From a virus, in IMG/VR virus record IMGVR_UViG_3300037070_003128, positions 1-35,719 of that record: a DNA stretch of 35,719 nt. One strand, written 5' to 3'. Below, in pieces: positions 1-7,539 of the stretch (within the stretch, counting starts at the first letter, position 1; each line of letters starts with the position of its first letter). A program made the translations under genes and the position numbers. Below the pieces are notes generated by a model that saw only the letters and a program-made list of their open reading frames with translations, ran no database searches and was not told where the DNA came from.

Positions 1-519
1 AAATCCTGGCCACCACGGCTCCCTCGTCCCATCCTCGAACCCGGGGTTGGGGATCGCAAGTGGGGAATCCTCAAACGAGTCGTTCAAGATCCGGTTCGAC
101 CCTCCGTACAGCCAGTCGGGATCTACCGGGGCGAAATCGTCGGAGCCGTCCCAGTCGAACGCTTCCACCCTCGCGTAGCCCAATATGCCTTTGATCGAAT
201 CCCCCGACACTTCCACTGTCAGATCCTCCCGGTTTTCGGCGGGGAGGAGATCTTCGGGGAGCCATTCGAAGATGGGGACGGTCGGGTCCAAACCCGAGTA
301 GACGCGGACCAGTGACGACACCGAGTTGAGTGGGGTGGTCGGATCGGTGAACACCAGATCATCGAAGAACGGCCACGACTCCGGGAGGCTCATGTCGCCG
401 CCGCCGACCCGGTTCAACCCTTCCGAAATCCCCGCCTGGGTGAACGGGACATAATCGTGGATACGTCCGAACGTCGCATGACCCGGCCGGGTCCACGCCT
501 CGAGCCACAGGTTGCTCAC
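1..519 (-). CDS. Minor tail protein, 3' part cut by the window edge
   Basis: An open frame of 173 codons runs from a GTG at 519 to position 1 with no stop, so the C-terminus is missing. The GTG lies one base past the stop of the preceding tail gene (stop 521-523), the tight spacing seen throughout this operon. The N-terminal part reads like an actinophage minor tail protein. Near residues 159-172 a segment NPGFEDGTREPWW resembles the first strand of carbohydrate-binding modules (family CBM4/9-like, NxSFE...W), and a similar NRILNDSFED stretch starts about ten residues earlier. This would suit a tail protein that touches cell-surface glycan. The start and frame are seen directly; the sugar-binding role is inference. 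Confidence 0.75.
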   Translation of the reverse strand, partial: MSNLWLEAWTRPGHATFGRIHDYVPFTQAGISEGLNRVGGGDMSLPESWPFFDDLVFTDPTTPLNSVSSLVRVYSGLDPTVPIFEWLPEDLLPAENREDLTVEVSGDSIKGILGYARVEAFDWDGSDDFAPVDPDWLYGGSNRILNDSFEDSPLAIPNPGFEDGTREPWWPGF

Positions 520-520
520 G

Positions 521-1300
521 TCAAACCCAATTCGAACGCCAGGTGACTCCGACCGAAACCGAAGAGGTGACCGTATTGGAACCTACAGTGAACCAGCCCC
601 AATCCCGGTCGGTTCTCCGAATCCGGTTCGCTGCGGGGTTCCCACCCTCAGTAACGGTTCTCTGCCCTAGGTCTACGGTGACCGCTCCTGCCGATCCGAC
701 GACGGTGATCGTCCACCCTTCCGTCGTGTTCGTGAACGTCCCATCACCGGCGAAGACGAGGACCGCGTCGTAGACCGCAGTTGACCCTCCTACGGTGAGC
801 GTGTCCGCCCCGGAGATAGTGTCGGTGGATTCGTTGCCGCCTTCATGCCAGTACGGCCAATCCCCGACGAGGGGGACAGTCCAGGTCCGTTCGGTTTTCG
901 GCTGACTAATCGTGAACGCGTCAAGGGGGGTGACGGTGAGGAACCTTGTGGTCAGGTCGGGCATGTCCAATTCGAGGATAGTGTCGGGTTGGAGGAGAGC
1001 CATGAACGTGTCAGTGTTCACCACTAGCTGTTCCGCGGGGGTCGGCTCAGTCAGTCCTCCCGCCGGGTCGGAACGTGTGGCCCGCAAGTTCAAGTTCAAA
1101 AAGCGGGGGCGTCCCAACAAATCCCCTGACAGCATCCCGCCCGGCCGACCGGAAACCTGGTTCACATCCCCCGCAATGCCCGGATAGCCGTACACGTCGG
1201 ACCATGACACCACTTCCAAAGCGGCCGAATTGATCGAAGTTCCCCCGGTGATCCCAGTACCGGAAAGGGTGCCACCCAGACGAAGATCATTGCAGATCAT
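521..1300 (-). CDS. Minor tail protein (distal-tail-like)
   Basis: 259 residues, starting at an ATG that overlaps the end of the dehydrogenase-like gene by 14 bases. It sits second after the tape measure gene, the place where distal tail (Dit) or the first minor tail protein is encoded in siphoviruses. The sequence is rich in beta-strand-like alternation with many Thr, Gly and Val. It has a Dit-like feel around residues 85-125, where phrases such as LLQPDTILELDMPDLTTRFL suggest a strand-rich domain that meets the tail tube. No catalytic motif is visible. Position is the main evidence, so the exact baseplate role is inferred. Confidence 0.65.
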   Translation of the reverse strand: MICNDLRLGGTLSGTGITGGTSINSAALEVVSWSDVYGYPGIAGDVNQVSGRPGGMLSGDLLGRPRFLNLNLRATRSDPAGGLTEPTPAEQLVVNTDTFMALLQPDTILELDMPDLTTRFLTVTPLDAFTISQPKTERTWTVPLVGDWPYWHEGGNESTDTISGADTLTVGGSTAVYDAVLVFAGDGTFTNTTEGWTITVVGSAGAVTVDLGQRTVTEGGNPAANRIRRTDRDWGWFTVGSNTVTSSVSVGVTWRSNWV

Positions 1301-1925
1301 GTTCCACCAGCCTCGCTATCGGATGATCCAACAATCCCATCGAAGGGAGAACACAGTGCCCGCCGATCCCCTCACCCATGTATTCGAGGATGGGACGGAT
1401 GAACCGGTCCTCACCCAGCTTGGAATAATCCCGGTTGTAATCCTCAGCGAACTCCGAATAGACCGCAGCAAAATCGAGATTCTGGGTTCGGCACCATTCG
1501 TGGATCGACTGCATCACCCGCACCTGTAATCCGTATTGGGCGAGTTCGAACAGTTTGCCCGCCTCCGTCAAACGGGCGGTCGGGTAGACCCGAACCGGGC
1601 CCGGCCACTCCGCCGCAGCCAGAAAACCCAGAGCCCCACCGAAGGTTTTGGTTGTCGCCTCGAAGCTGATCGGATGCTGCCCTCTCACCGGGGAGTGGAC
1701 CCAACCGTGAGGGTCGCAGGTTCCGACCGGCACCGTCGAATGGACAATGACCAGCGAAGCGTTGTGTTCGTCCGCATGGGTCCAGACTTGCTCCTCGAAG
1801 TCAGGGGTCCACGGGTAGGCGATATGGATCGTGTCGGCCTGCTCCCCTTCAGGTTCGATATCCCTGCCGGGCATGTTCAAATAAGCGGAGAGCGCCCGGC
1901 CGACTTCGCCCATACCGATGATCAT
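1287..1925 (-). CDS. Truncated UDP-glucose/ManNAc dehydrogenase-like protein
   Basis: 212 residues, about half the usual 400+ of nucleotide-sugar dehydrogenases (UGDH/WecC family), which oxidise UDP-sugars to uronic acids with NAD. The N-terminus has a Rossmann loop GMGEVG (residues 4-9). STVPVGT (63-69) matches the conserved strand of the family. EAGKL (121-125) aligns with the helix carrying the catalytic Lys (K124). GIGGHC (186-191) matches the WecC active-site cysteine loop, with C191 as the putative nucleophile. The Asn that normally follows the Lys by four residues is Leu here, and the C-terminal UDP-binding domain is absent. Its ATG overlaps the tape measure stop (ATGA). Activity is uncertain; it may be a reduced enzyme or a binding protein. 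Confidence 0.7.
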   Translation of the reverse strand: MIIGMGEVGRALSAYLNMPGRDIEPEGEQADTIHIAYPWTPDFEEQVWTHADEHNASLVIVHSTVPVGTCDPHGWVHSPVRGQHPISFEATTKTFGGALGFLAAAEWPGPVRVYPTARLTEAGKLFELAQYGLQVRVMQSIHEWCRTQNLDFAAVYSEFAEDYNRDYSKLGEDRFIRPILEYMGEGIGGHCVLPSMGLLDHPIARLVEHDLQ

Positions 1926-4090
1926 TGGTTCCCTTTGATCTTCGTCAACGACTGGGTGATCCTCGTCGTCGCGGTCGTCGGCTGGGGGGTGTCCATGAAA
2001 GTGATGTTGACATCGCCACCTCCTGTAACTGGTACTCCGACTTCGCGGATTCCAGTGAACGTGGGGAGCGGACCGAAATCAAGAAACGCTGGTACTGCGA
2101 TCGGGGGAAGGTTCAAAGTGTCGAACGATTCCTCCTCCAACGCCTGTTTGAACGAGTTGGTCGTATTCACCGCCGCGTCTCTTCCGACCTGGTCGGCGGC
2201 TTCCTCCAGCCGGGCGACCTGAGCCGGATCGTTGACCAGACCAGCGAGCGTTTCGGCGCCCTGCTCCGCTCCGAGACCTTCGAAGAAGGCGGCTGTCATG
2301 TCCGCGCCCGCCGCGCGTAGTCGAGCGATGTTCCCCTGGAACGCGGCTTCGGCTTTGATGTTCTCAATGACCCGGTCGACGAACCCTTTCGCATCGGAGG
2401 CGACTTCCCCCTCCTCGTCGGCTAGGGCATCGCTGAACGCGTTAGATAAGCCTTCGGCGGATTGGGCGAGGTCAGTGGTGAGCTGGTCGAAGTTGATCGA
2501 TTCGAAGTCGGGGGCGAACGCTTCAAGCGACTGGCCGGCCAAGGACAGGTCGAGTATCGCCTGAGCGGTATTCGAAATCGCGATCGCATCCTCAGGGTCG
2601 GTGCCGGGAAGGTTCGACCCTCCGGGGGTACGACGGGAGAACCCTTCCGATTCTGTCACTAGGAGCGAGAGTTGTTCTCGTAGTTCTTGGACTTGCGGTG
2701 CGGAGAATCCCGCGTCCACTCCAGTACGACGTAACTGTTGGCCAAGTTCCGCCGCCCGTTTCGGATCGAGATTGGCGATGGCTATGAACTGTTCTGAAAA
2801 CTTCTTGAAATCCTCGGGCCGTGATTGGGTTTGACGGTTGAGTTCAGCCAGAGCGTTCGCCAAAGCCAAAGCCGGGTCGACCCCTTCACGCAGATCGTTG
2901 ATGAACCCGGTTTGGAGACGGGCCACGGAAAGGTCGTCGATCGCTTGGAGGACATCACCGGAGAAAATGTTGGCGAAGGCTGACGCCACACCAGGAAGGG
3001 CACGTCCAACATCGAGGAGGAAAGACAGGAAGGGAGCGGAATCTTCGGCGGCTTGGGCGAGGCTCACACCCAGAGCAGCGAAGGACGGCGCGAGGTCCGT
3101 CACCTGAGCGATGAGCCCGGGCAGAATGTCGAGCAGTTGCTGATAGGCGGGGAGTAGCGCCTCTCCGATAGCGACTTTGGCGTCCTCCCAGAGGGCATTG
3201 ACACTCTTCTGTGTTCCTGCCAACCCTTCCGAGGTGCGGGCGAAGTCTCCCTGCGCGGTCGTGGTCTGCTCCAGAATCAACGCGTACCGGGCTTGCACCT
3301 TCGCCGCTTCGGTGATCTCACCATTTACCCCTACCAGCCCAAGTTCCAACGCTTTCGCCTTGGTCAGCGCCTCGTTGATGTTCACCCCGAAAACGCGCAA
3401 CGGTTCGGCTTCCCCTACCAGTCCAGAACGCAACTTCTCGAGGACTTCAGTCGGGTCTGTGATGTTGTTGAACGAGGCGAGGTCGACTCCGAGTTGGACG
3501 ATCTCGGGGGAGAGGTCCGCTGCGGCTTCCTGTGATAGGCCGAGCGCAAGGAATAGGTTGCCGAAGGTGGCGGTGAACTCGAGGGCTTGCTGGTTAGCGA
3601 GTCCGAGAGCCTGGGGGGCGCTCTGAGCGAACTTCTGGATCTTCCCGGAAAACTCCCCGAACACGACATTGGCCTTCGATGTTGATTCGGCCAGGTTCGA
3701 CGCGGCCTGTATCGCCTCGTTGGCGAAACCGGCGAACGCCCGGATTCCCACCGCGGCAGCAAGCGCAACCCCGAACGCTCCAGCGGCGACCGCCATCCCA
3801 TTAAAGGATGACACTCCCCGGCGTCCCGTCTGTTCGAGTTCCCTTCCGGCCCGATCCGCCGAACCGCGTATCCGATCCAACTCCCGGTCGGTCTCAGCCA
3901 GTTCAGAGTTCAGATCTCCGAAGCCGGCGTCGGCGCCCTGCACATCCCGGCGGAGTTCATCGATCCCCTGGTCCACATCGATGTCCACTGGAACCCGTAC
4001 CGGCTGGCTCAACCGGCGCAGTTCAGTTTCGAGCTGGTCGATCTGACGTTGAGCCTGGGAGATGTCTAGGAGTACGGCGTCGGTCAGCAC
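1922..4090 (-). CDS. Tail length tape measure protein
   Basis: 722 residues, the longest gene in the tail module. It lies directly after the two frameshifted tail chaperone frames, the standard siphovirus position. Residues 8-90 look like heptad-rich coiled coil (many Leu/Glu/Arg/Gln). A Gly/Ala-rich hydrophobic segment at about 98-121 is typical of tape measure membrane-active regions. The middle is Ala/Leu/Gln-rich and helical. Tape measure proteins set tail length at about 0.15 nm per residue, suggesting a tail near 110 nm (inference). The stop overlaps the start of the dehydrogenase-like gene by four bases. No lysozyme or peptidase motif was noticed. Confidence 0.92.
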   Translation of the reverse strand: MLTDAVLLDISQAQRQIDQLETELRRLSQPVRVPVDIDVDQGIDELRRDVQGADAGFGDLNSELAETDRELDRIRGSADRAGRELEQTGRRGVSSFNGMAVAAGAFGVALAAAVGIRAFAGFANEAIQAASNLAESTSKANVVFGEFSGKIQKFAQSAPQALGLANQQALEFTATFGNLFLALGLSQEAAADLSPEIVQLGVDLASFNNITDPTEVLEKLRSGLVGEAEPLRVFGVNINEALTKAKALELGLVGVNGEITEAAKVQARYALILEQTTTAQGDFARTSEGLAGTQKSVNALWEDAKVAIGEALLPAYQQLLDILPGLIAQVTDLAPSFAALGVSLAQAAEDSAPFLSFLLDVGRALPGVASAFANIFSGDVLQAIDDLSVARLQTGFINDLREGVDPALALANALAELNRQTQSRPEDFKKFSEQFIAIANLDPKRAAELGQQLRRTGVDAGFSAPQVQELREQLSLLVTESEGFSRRTPGGSNLPGTDPEDAIAISNTAQAILDLSLAGQSLEAFAPDFESINFDQLTTDLAQSAEGLSNAFSDALADEEGEVASDAKGFVDRVIENIKAEAAFQGNIARLRAAGADMTAAFFEGLGAEQGAETLAGLVNDPAQVARLEEAADQVGRDAAVNTTNSFKQALEEESFDTLNLPPIAVPAFLDFGPLPTFTGIREVGVPVTGGGDVNITFMDTPQPTTATTRITQSLTKIKGNQ

Positions 4091-4094
4091 ACGC

Positions 4095-4454
4095 TTAGGT
4101 TACCTTCGCTCGCTTCTCCGCCTTGCGTTCTCTGCTCCGAACCTTGCGCCGTTCCGCATAGCCGGACAGTTTCTCCATCCGCTGCTCCCTCGTCTCCTCG
4201 AAGTAGGCTTCGGACTTCTCGATGATCTCCCGTTCGGTGTAGTCCGCGATCGTCTCCACCCGGTGTAAGCCCATCGCCGCCGCCAACTCCCACAGTTCGT
4301 AGTCTTCGGCGACTGGAAGCGCTATCCCCGCGCGGGCGAGGGCGTAGATCAGTTCTGCTTCCACCGCCAGGTAGGTTCCGTCGTGGTGGGTGCGCCATGT
4401 CTGATCGGGGTCTGCTAGCTCGTCGCCCCAGAAACTTTTGGGTTTGTCCTCCAA
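4095..4454 (-). CDS. Tail assembly chaperone, frameshifted C-terminal part (T)
   Basis: This frame overlaps the end of the upstream chaperone frame and has no ATG: its first usable codon is TTG at 4454. It is most likely read only by -1 frameshifting from the upstream frame at CCCAAAA (4442-4436), giving a fusion of about 259 residues (146 from the first frame plus 113 from this one). The C-terminus is highly charged and basic (KVRSRERKAEKRAKV), as is common in lambda gpGT-type chaperones that coat the tape measure protein before tube assembly. It ends four bases before the tape measure start. Confidence 0.85.
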   Translation of the reverse strand: MEDKPKSFWGDELADPDQTWRTHHDGTYLAVEAELIYALARAGIALPVAEDYELWELAAAMGLHRVETIADYTEREIIEKSEAYFEETREQRMEKLSGYAERRKVRSRERKAEKRAKVT

Positions 4455-4873
4455 TGAGCGACGATCTGAGTCGGCACCGAAAGGTCCGCAGCCAACCAGA
4501 CCGGCCAGTCATCCTCAGATTCGGGGAGTTTCTTATCTCCAAGCTGAACGAACACTTCCCGCAGCCAGGGGATAGTCGTCTCGTAGAACGGTTGGATCTG
4601 ATACTCCCTCAACGCGGCCTGCGCTTTCGCCTGCGCCACCGCCGCCTTCTTCGTGTCGACACCCGCTTCTTTCAACGCTTCGACTTCCTCGTTCATCTCA
4701 GTGACACGACCAGTGAGTTTCAGCAGGGTCTCCCGGTTCTCGTCGTAGAGGGCTTGGAGTTTGCGGGAGAAGTAACGCCACTGGCCCATTTTCGGGCGGG
4801 TCAGCGTGTAGGTCTTATCGTCGAAGGAGACGATGATCGTCCCCAACTGTTCGTAGTCGATGCCTTCACTCAT
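4415..4873 (-). CDS. Tail assembly chaperone (G frame)
   Basis: 152 residues from ATG 4873. A longer frame to 4948 exists but its extra residues are Arg/Ser-rich shadow of the upstream HTH gene, and the ATG at 4873 overlaps that gene's stop by eight bases. The N-terminus (SEGIDYEQLG...VSFDDKTYTL) and a central Glu/Lys-rich helix fit siphovirus tail chaperones. The gene lies immediately before the tape measure gene with a slippery site near its 3' end, the conserved GT arrangement. The chaperone is not expected in the mature virion. Confidence 0.88.
   Translation of the reverse strand: MSEGIDYEQLGTIIVSFDDKTYTLTRPKMGQWRYFSRKLQALYDENRETLLKLTGRVTEMNEEVEALKEAGVDTKKAAVAQAKAQAALREYQIQPFYETTIPWLREVFVQLGDKKLPESEDDWPVWLAADLSVPTQIVAHWRTNPKVSGATS
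4436..4442 (-). other. Programmed -1 ribosomal frameshift site CCCAAAA
   Basis: On the minus strand the upstream chaperone frame reads C CCA AAA G, a canonical X XXY YYZ heptamer. A one-base backward slip re-pairs the tRNAs on CCC AAA and continues into the downstream frame with AGT TTC TGG. The zero frame stops at 4415-4417, so it codes only seven more residues past the slip site. Heptamer, frame relation (-1) and gene order all match the conserved G/GT mechanism. Confidence 0.88.
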
Positions 4874-5198
4874 CCTCTGTCTCCTCTGTCGTTGTCTCGT
4901 AGGTGATCGTCGCCCCGTCGAACCTTTGCAACACGGCGAGGATCGCATCGAGGCGGCGGTTCACTCCCCGCATCTCCAACACCAGCGCGTCGAGTGATCC
5001 GAAAGTCTCATCCTGTGGTTGAGGGTTCTCGCCAGACAGAAATTGATCTAGGTCGTCTTGTCTCCAGACCAAGCGGCGACCGCGCCGGACCCCGAGCGTT
5101 CCGGGTGGCTGGTTGCGCCGCCGGGATTCGTAAATGTCTAGGACCGTGACCCCGAGATATTCAGCGGCGGCTTCGGTTGTCAGGGTTGTAGCGGACAC
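4866..5198 (-). CDS. Helix-turn-helix (excisionase/MerR-like) protein
   Basis: 110 residues. The N-terminus LTTEAAAEYLGVTVLDIYES followed by RRGRRLVWRQDDLDQFL is the classic Xis/MerR-type winged HTH used for DNA binding (residues 6-55). The rest is an acidic, Leu-rich tail that may form a coiled coil (about 65-95) and ends in a Thr/Glu cluster. It overlaps the nuclease gene upstream by 38 bases and the chaperone downstream by eight, so it is co-transcribed with tail genes. A DNA-binding regulator in this position is odd. It could regulate late genes or act with the neighbouring nuclease. Confidence 0.75.
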   Translation of the reverse strand: MSATTLTTEAAAEYLGVTVLDIYESRRRNQPPGTLGVRRGRRLVWRQDDLDQFLSGENPQPQDETFGSLDALVLEMRGVNRRLDAILAVLQRFDGATITYETTTEETEDE

Positions 5199-5601
5199 GG
5201 TTAGTGACGTTAGCCAAAGTTGCCAACCATCGCAAGGTATCCGGTATCTCCCCTAAGCCTCGGCAATACACCCAGGACAGACCTGTGGAATCATAAGCCT
5301 CTCTCTGACGGACCTCCCCTCTCTTGTCCATCAGGCCCTCGGGCGGTAGGGGCTTTTTGACCTCAACCAAGCCGACCACCAAGCCGCCGTGGAAGAGGGC
5401 CAGATCAGCACGCAGCTTGGTCCGCGCCGGAGGGTACTTGGCCATGTAGGTCGGGAGGACGATCACCAGTTCGAGCGCCACTCGCAACCCAGCCAGGCGA
5501 GCCTGGTGGTATAGCTCGGCCTGGATGGTGGCCTCGGAGGGGTCAACGGGCAGGAGCGGATACGCGGAAGTATCATGGATCGGACTTGGACTCAACATCA
5601 T
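5161..5601 (-). CDS. PD-(D/E)XK nuclease-like protein
   Basis: 146 residues. TIQAELYHQARLAG (25-38) gives an early helix Glu. KLRADLALF (62-70) carries the Asp (D66), and VGLVEVKKP (76-84) gives the E80-x-K82 signature. RQREAYDS (98-105) resembles the Q-x3-Y helix of PD-(D/E)XK nucleases such as VRR-NUC and Holliday junction resolvase relatives. These are the metal-binding and catalytic residues of this superfamily. Two adjacent ATGs (5601 and 5598) could start it. It is unusual between tail genes. DNA cleavage is inferred from motifs only. Confidence 0.72.
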   Translation of the reverse strand: MMLSPSPIHDTSAYPLLPVDPSEATIQAELYHQARLAGLRVALELVIVLPTYMAKYPPARTKLRADLALFHGGLVVGLVEVKKPLPPEGLMDKRGEVRQREAYDSTGLSWVYCRGLGEIPDTLRWLATLANVTNRVRYNPDNRSRR

Positions 5602-5612
5602 CCAAGGATACC

Positions 5613-5638
5613 AGCCCCGGCTTTTCGAGGTCGGGGCT
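5613..5638 (-). terminator. GC-rich hairpin between tail terminator and nuclease genes
   Basis: A nine-pair stem (5613-5621 with 5630-5638, one G-U pair) and eight-base loop lies six bases past the stop of the gene ending at 5644. No T-run follows on the minus strand, so it may be a weak terminator, attenuator or mRNA-end-protecting stem rather than a full stop signal. It separates the connector genes from the nuclease/HTH pair. Confidence 0.5.
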
Positions 5639-5643
5639 CGGTA

Positions 5644-6105
5644 TTAGGAACTAGGACAGTCGTAGTCGACGGTCAGCGTGCCGGTCATCGAAGCCACACC
5701 CCCTCTTGGAGGGTCGGTGACCATTGGGGAGAGGGTGATCCGCTTGCATTCTCCGATCCCCATCAGCAACCCGGTGTCCTTATCGTCTACGAGGCCGCAC
5801 CAGACCGCCCGCCCGATCGTGTACAGGGTCAGCGCAGCGGACTCCTCCTGTGTCACGGTCAAATCTCGTTCTTGGACCGGGTAGCAGGAGTACAACCGGA
5901 AGGCGAGAGTCAGCCGGGAGAGGGTGGTGCAGATCTGCGGGTCGGTGTCTCGAGGTTGGACGGAGACCACCCAGACTTTGATGAGTTCGCATCCGGTCCC
6001 GGTCGGGTCGGCGGGCTCACCGAACGTGACCGCGGCTTCGAGTCCGGTGTAGGTTTCGAGATCCCCGGCAAGCAAGAGGGCGAGGTCGTTCACAGCCGGT
6101 TCCAA
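5644..6105 (-). CDS. Probable tail terminator / tail completion protein
   Basis: 153 residues. It follows the HK97 gp10-like gene (16-base overlap) and comes before the tail chaperones, which is where tail terminator (gpU-like) proteins are encoded. An N-terminal helix (AVNDLALLLAGDLETYTGL) leads into alternating strands, compatible with the small alpha/beta fold of that family. No enzyme motif. In most siphoviruses the tail tube gene would come next, but here the nuclease/HTH pair does. Function is inferred from synteny. Confidence 0.5.
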   Translation of the reverse strand: MEPAVNDLALLLAGDLETYTGLEAAVTFGEPADPTGTGCELIKVWVVSVQPRDTDPQICTTLSRLTLAFRLYSCYPVQERDLTVTQEESAALTLYTIGRAVWCGLVDDKDTGLLMGIGECKRITLSPMVTDPPRGGVASMTGTLTVDYDCPSS

Positions 6106-6494
6106 ATCTCGGACACTCGTCGGGGGAGGTCTCGGACGGAGTCGGTGAACCAGGGGTTAGGCCGTGTGCCGGGGTGGTTGACCTGTTTGAAGTAGACCGT
6201 TTTCCCGTGCCACTGGAACCGGAGGGCGCGTCCGCGGGCGCGGATGACGTGGGGTCTCGTCCCTGTGGAAACCATTTGGGCGTAGTCGGTGTCTATGACG
6301 GCGACGATCTTGATCGAGTTGACCCGTCCCCCCAATCCTCCGTTTACTTCGTCGCGGACTTTCGTCCTCGAGCGCATCTGCCCGGTGTCGACTGGTGAGG
6401 TCCGGCGGAGTTCGGACTCCCATGAGGTGGCAAGAGTGCGGCCGACGATGCGGGCTTTCTGGTCGAGTTCCCGTCGGAGTTGGTCTAGCTCCAT
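6090..6494 (-). CDS. HK97 gp10-like head-tail connector component
   Basis: 134 residues from ATG 6494, which overlaps the previous stop by ten bases; the longer frame upstream is Arg/His-rich shadow. ELRRTSPVDTGQMRSRTKV (39-57) matches the S-P-V-D-T-G-x-M/L-R signature of HK97 gp10-like proteins. The later HVIRARGRALRF...PGTRPNPWF also fits this family. The protein would sit at the head-tail joint, helping close the connector. Confidence 0.72.
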   Translation of the reverse strand: MELDQLRRELDQKARIVGRTLATSWESELRRTSPVDTGQMRSRTKVRDEVNGGLGGRVNSIKIVAVIDTDYAQMVSTGTRPHVIRARGRALRFQWHGKTVYFKQVNHPGTRPNPWFTDSVRDLPRRVSEIWNRL

Positions 6495-7255
6495 ACGCTT
6501 GTGGGAAGGTCGGGGGAGTAGACGCGGGGAGCCCTGAGAAGATGGTTCGGGTTCAACGCGTGGTTGATGACGTCCACCTCGTACAAACCGGTGGCGCCGG
6601 ACGCGACAATCTCGGCGGGGTCGAACAGTTCCATTGTGGCTCCCTGACGGACAATGGTTTGTGTGGTTTTCGGGAGGGCGCATTCCACACCTGAGCAGGC
6701 TTTCACCAGTTCCGAAGCGAGAACGGTTGCGGCACGTTTCAGCATGGAGGGGATGGGCCGGCCGTAGGTGAGTTCGATGATGAACGTGTTTGCCCCGGAG
6801 TCGGCGGCGAGGTTCTGACAGCAAGGCCAGCGCCCCCCATCAGTTCTCACTAGGAATTGGTTGGAGTCGAGGCGGTAGTCGGTGAAGTCGTCGCCGTCCA
6901 AAGTGACGGATTCGACCGTTTGAATATCCGTCCTCCCAAGGTTGACGTTCGGATACCCCGAACACCCGCAAGCATCCATTGAACATCCGCAGGGGCCCTG
7001 GTTGATCCACACGCCTCCGGTGAGAATCGGCACCCAAGGGAACGACCAAAACATCGCCGACCAACCCAACGATGAACCCGAGTTGCCGCAAGGTCTAACG
7101 GTGGCTTCGCATTCCCCCGGATACTGCTTCCCCGTCAGGAGGTATTCGATTTCGGAGGCGCTTTGGATTGCCAGCTCTATGACCGTGGGCGAGGCGTCTT
7201 GGGGGCAGTCGCATTCCACCAGATCCGCCGGCGTCAGATACGGCGTACACAACAT
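6485..7255 (-). CDS. Head-tail adaptor (gp6-like), cysteine-rich
   Basis: 256 residues. LTPADLVECDCP... (7-18) and the helix VIELAIQSASEIEYLLTGKQYPG (25-47) look like the start of actinophage head-to-tail adaptors. The C-terminal half carries ...IPSMLKRAATVLASELVKAC and a Val/Asp-rich end. A central insert CGCSMDACGCSGYP has five cysteines within 14 residues, and there are further Cys near both ends. This suggests metal binding or disulfides in the connector. Its start shares one base with the stop of the next gene upstream. Confidence 0.65.
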   Translation of the reverse strand: MLCTPYLTPADLVECDCPQDASPTVIELAIQSASEIEYLLTGKQYPGECEATVRPCGNSGSSLGWSAMFWSFPWVPILTGGVWINQGPCGCSMDACGCSGYPNVNLGRTDIQTVESVTLDGDDFTDYRLDSNQFLVRTDGGRWPCCQNLAADSGANTFIIELTYGRPIPSMLKRAATVLASELVKACSGVECALPKTTQTIVRQGATMELFDPAEIVASGATGLYEVDVINHALNPNHLLRAPRVYSPDLPTSVWS

Positions 7256-7539
7256 CAGGATGACACCAACACTGAGGACGGCACGATGCAGACGCTCCCT
7301 TCACAAATGGTTGTTCCTTCCGCGGTCTCCCCGACCCATTCGTAATACCAGATCCCCACCTCGTCAAAGAGCACAACCGAAGTGAACGTCCCGGTGTCGG
7401 GGTTAGCAACGACGGGAGTGGTGATCGTGTCCGAAGGGTCGCGGATGGTCAAGGTAACGGTCGGGTTGACCGGGTCTCCTGAAGAGTCGGTCCAGACGGA
7501 GCGGAGGGTGCGGGAGGAACCGAGGGTGATATTGCTCAC
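7255..7539 (-). CDS. Small beta-rich virion protein
   Basis: 94 residues, with strands suggested by TLRSVWTDSSGDPVNPTVTLTIRDP and GIWYYEWVGE. The layout recalls Ig-like or BppU-N-like domains, which are common as accessory head or fibre-attachment modules. It overlaps the repeat-protein gene by four bases and the adaptor gene by one, so all three are co-translated. The partner is probably the large repeat protein or the connector (inference). Confidence 0.6.
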   Translation of the reverse strand: MSNITLGSSRTLRSVWTDSSGDPVNPTVTLTIRDPSDTITTPVVANPDTGTFTSVVLFDEVGIWYYEWVGETAEGTTICEGSVCIVPSSVLVSS

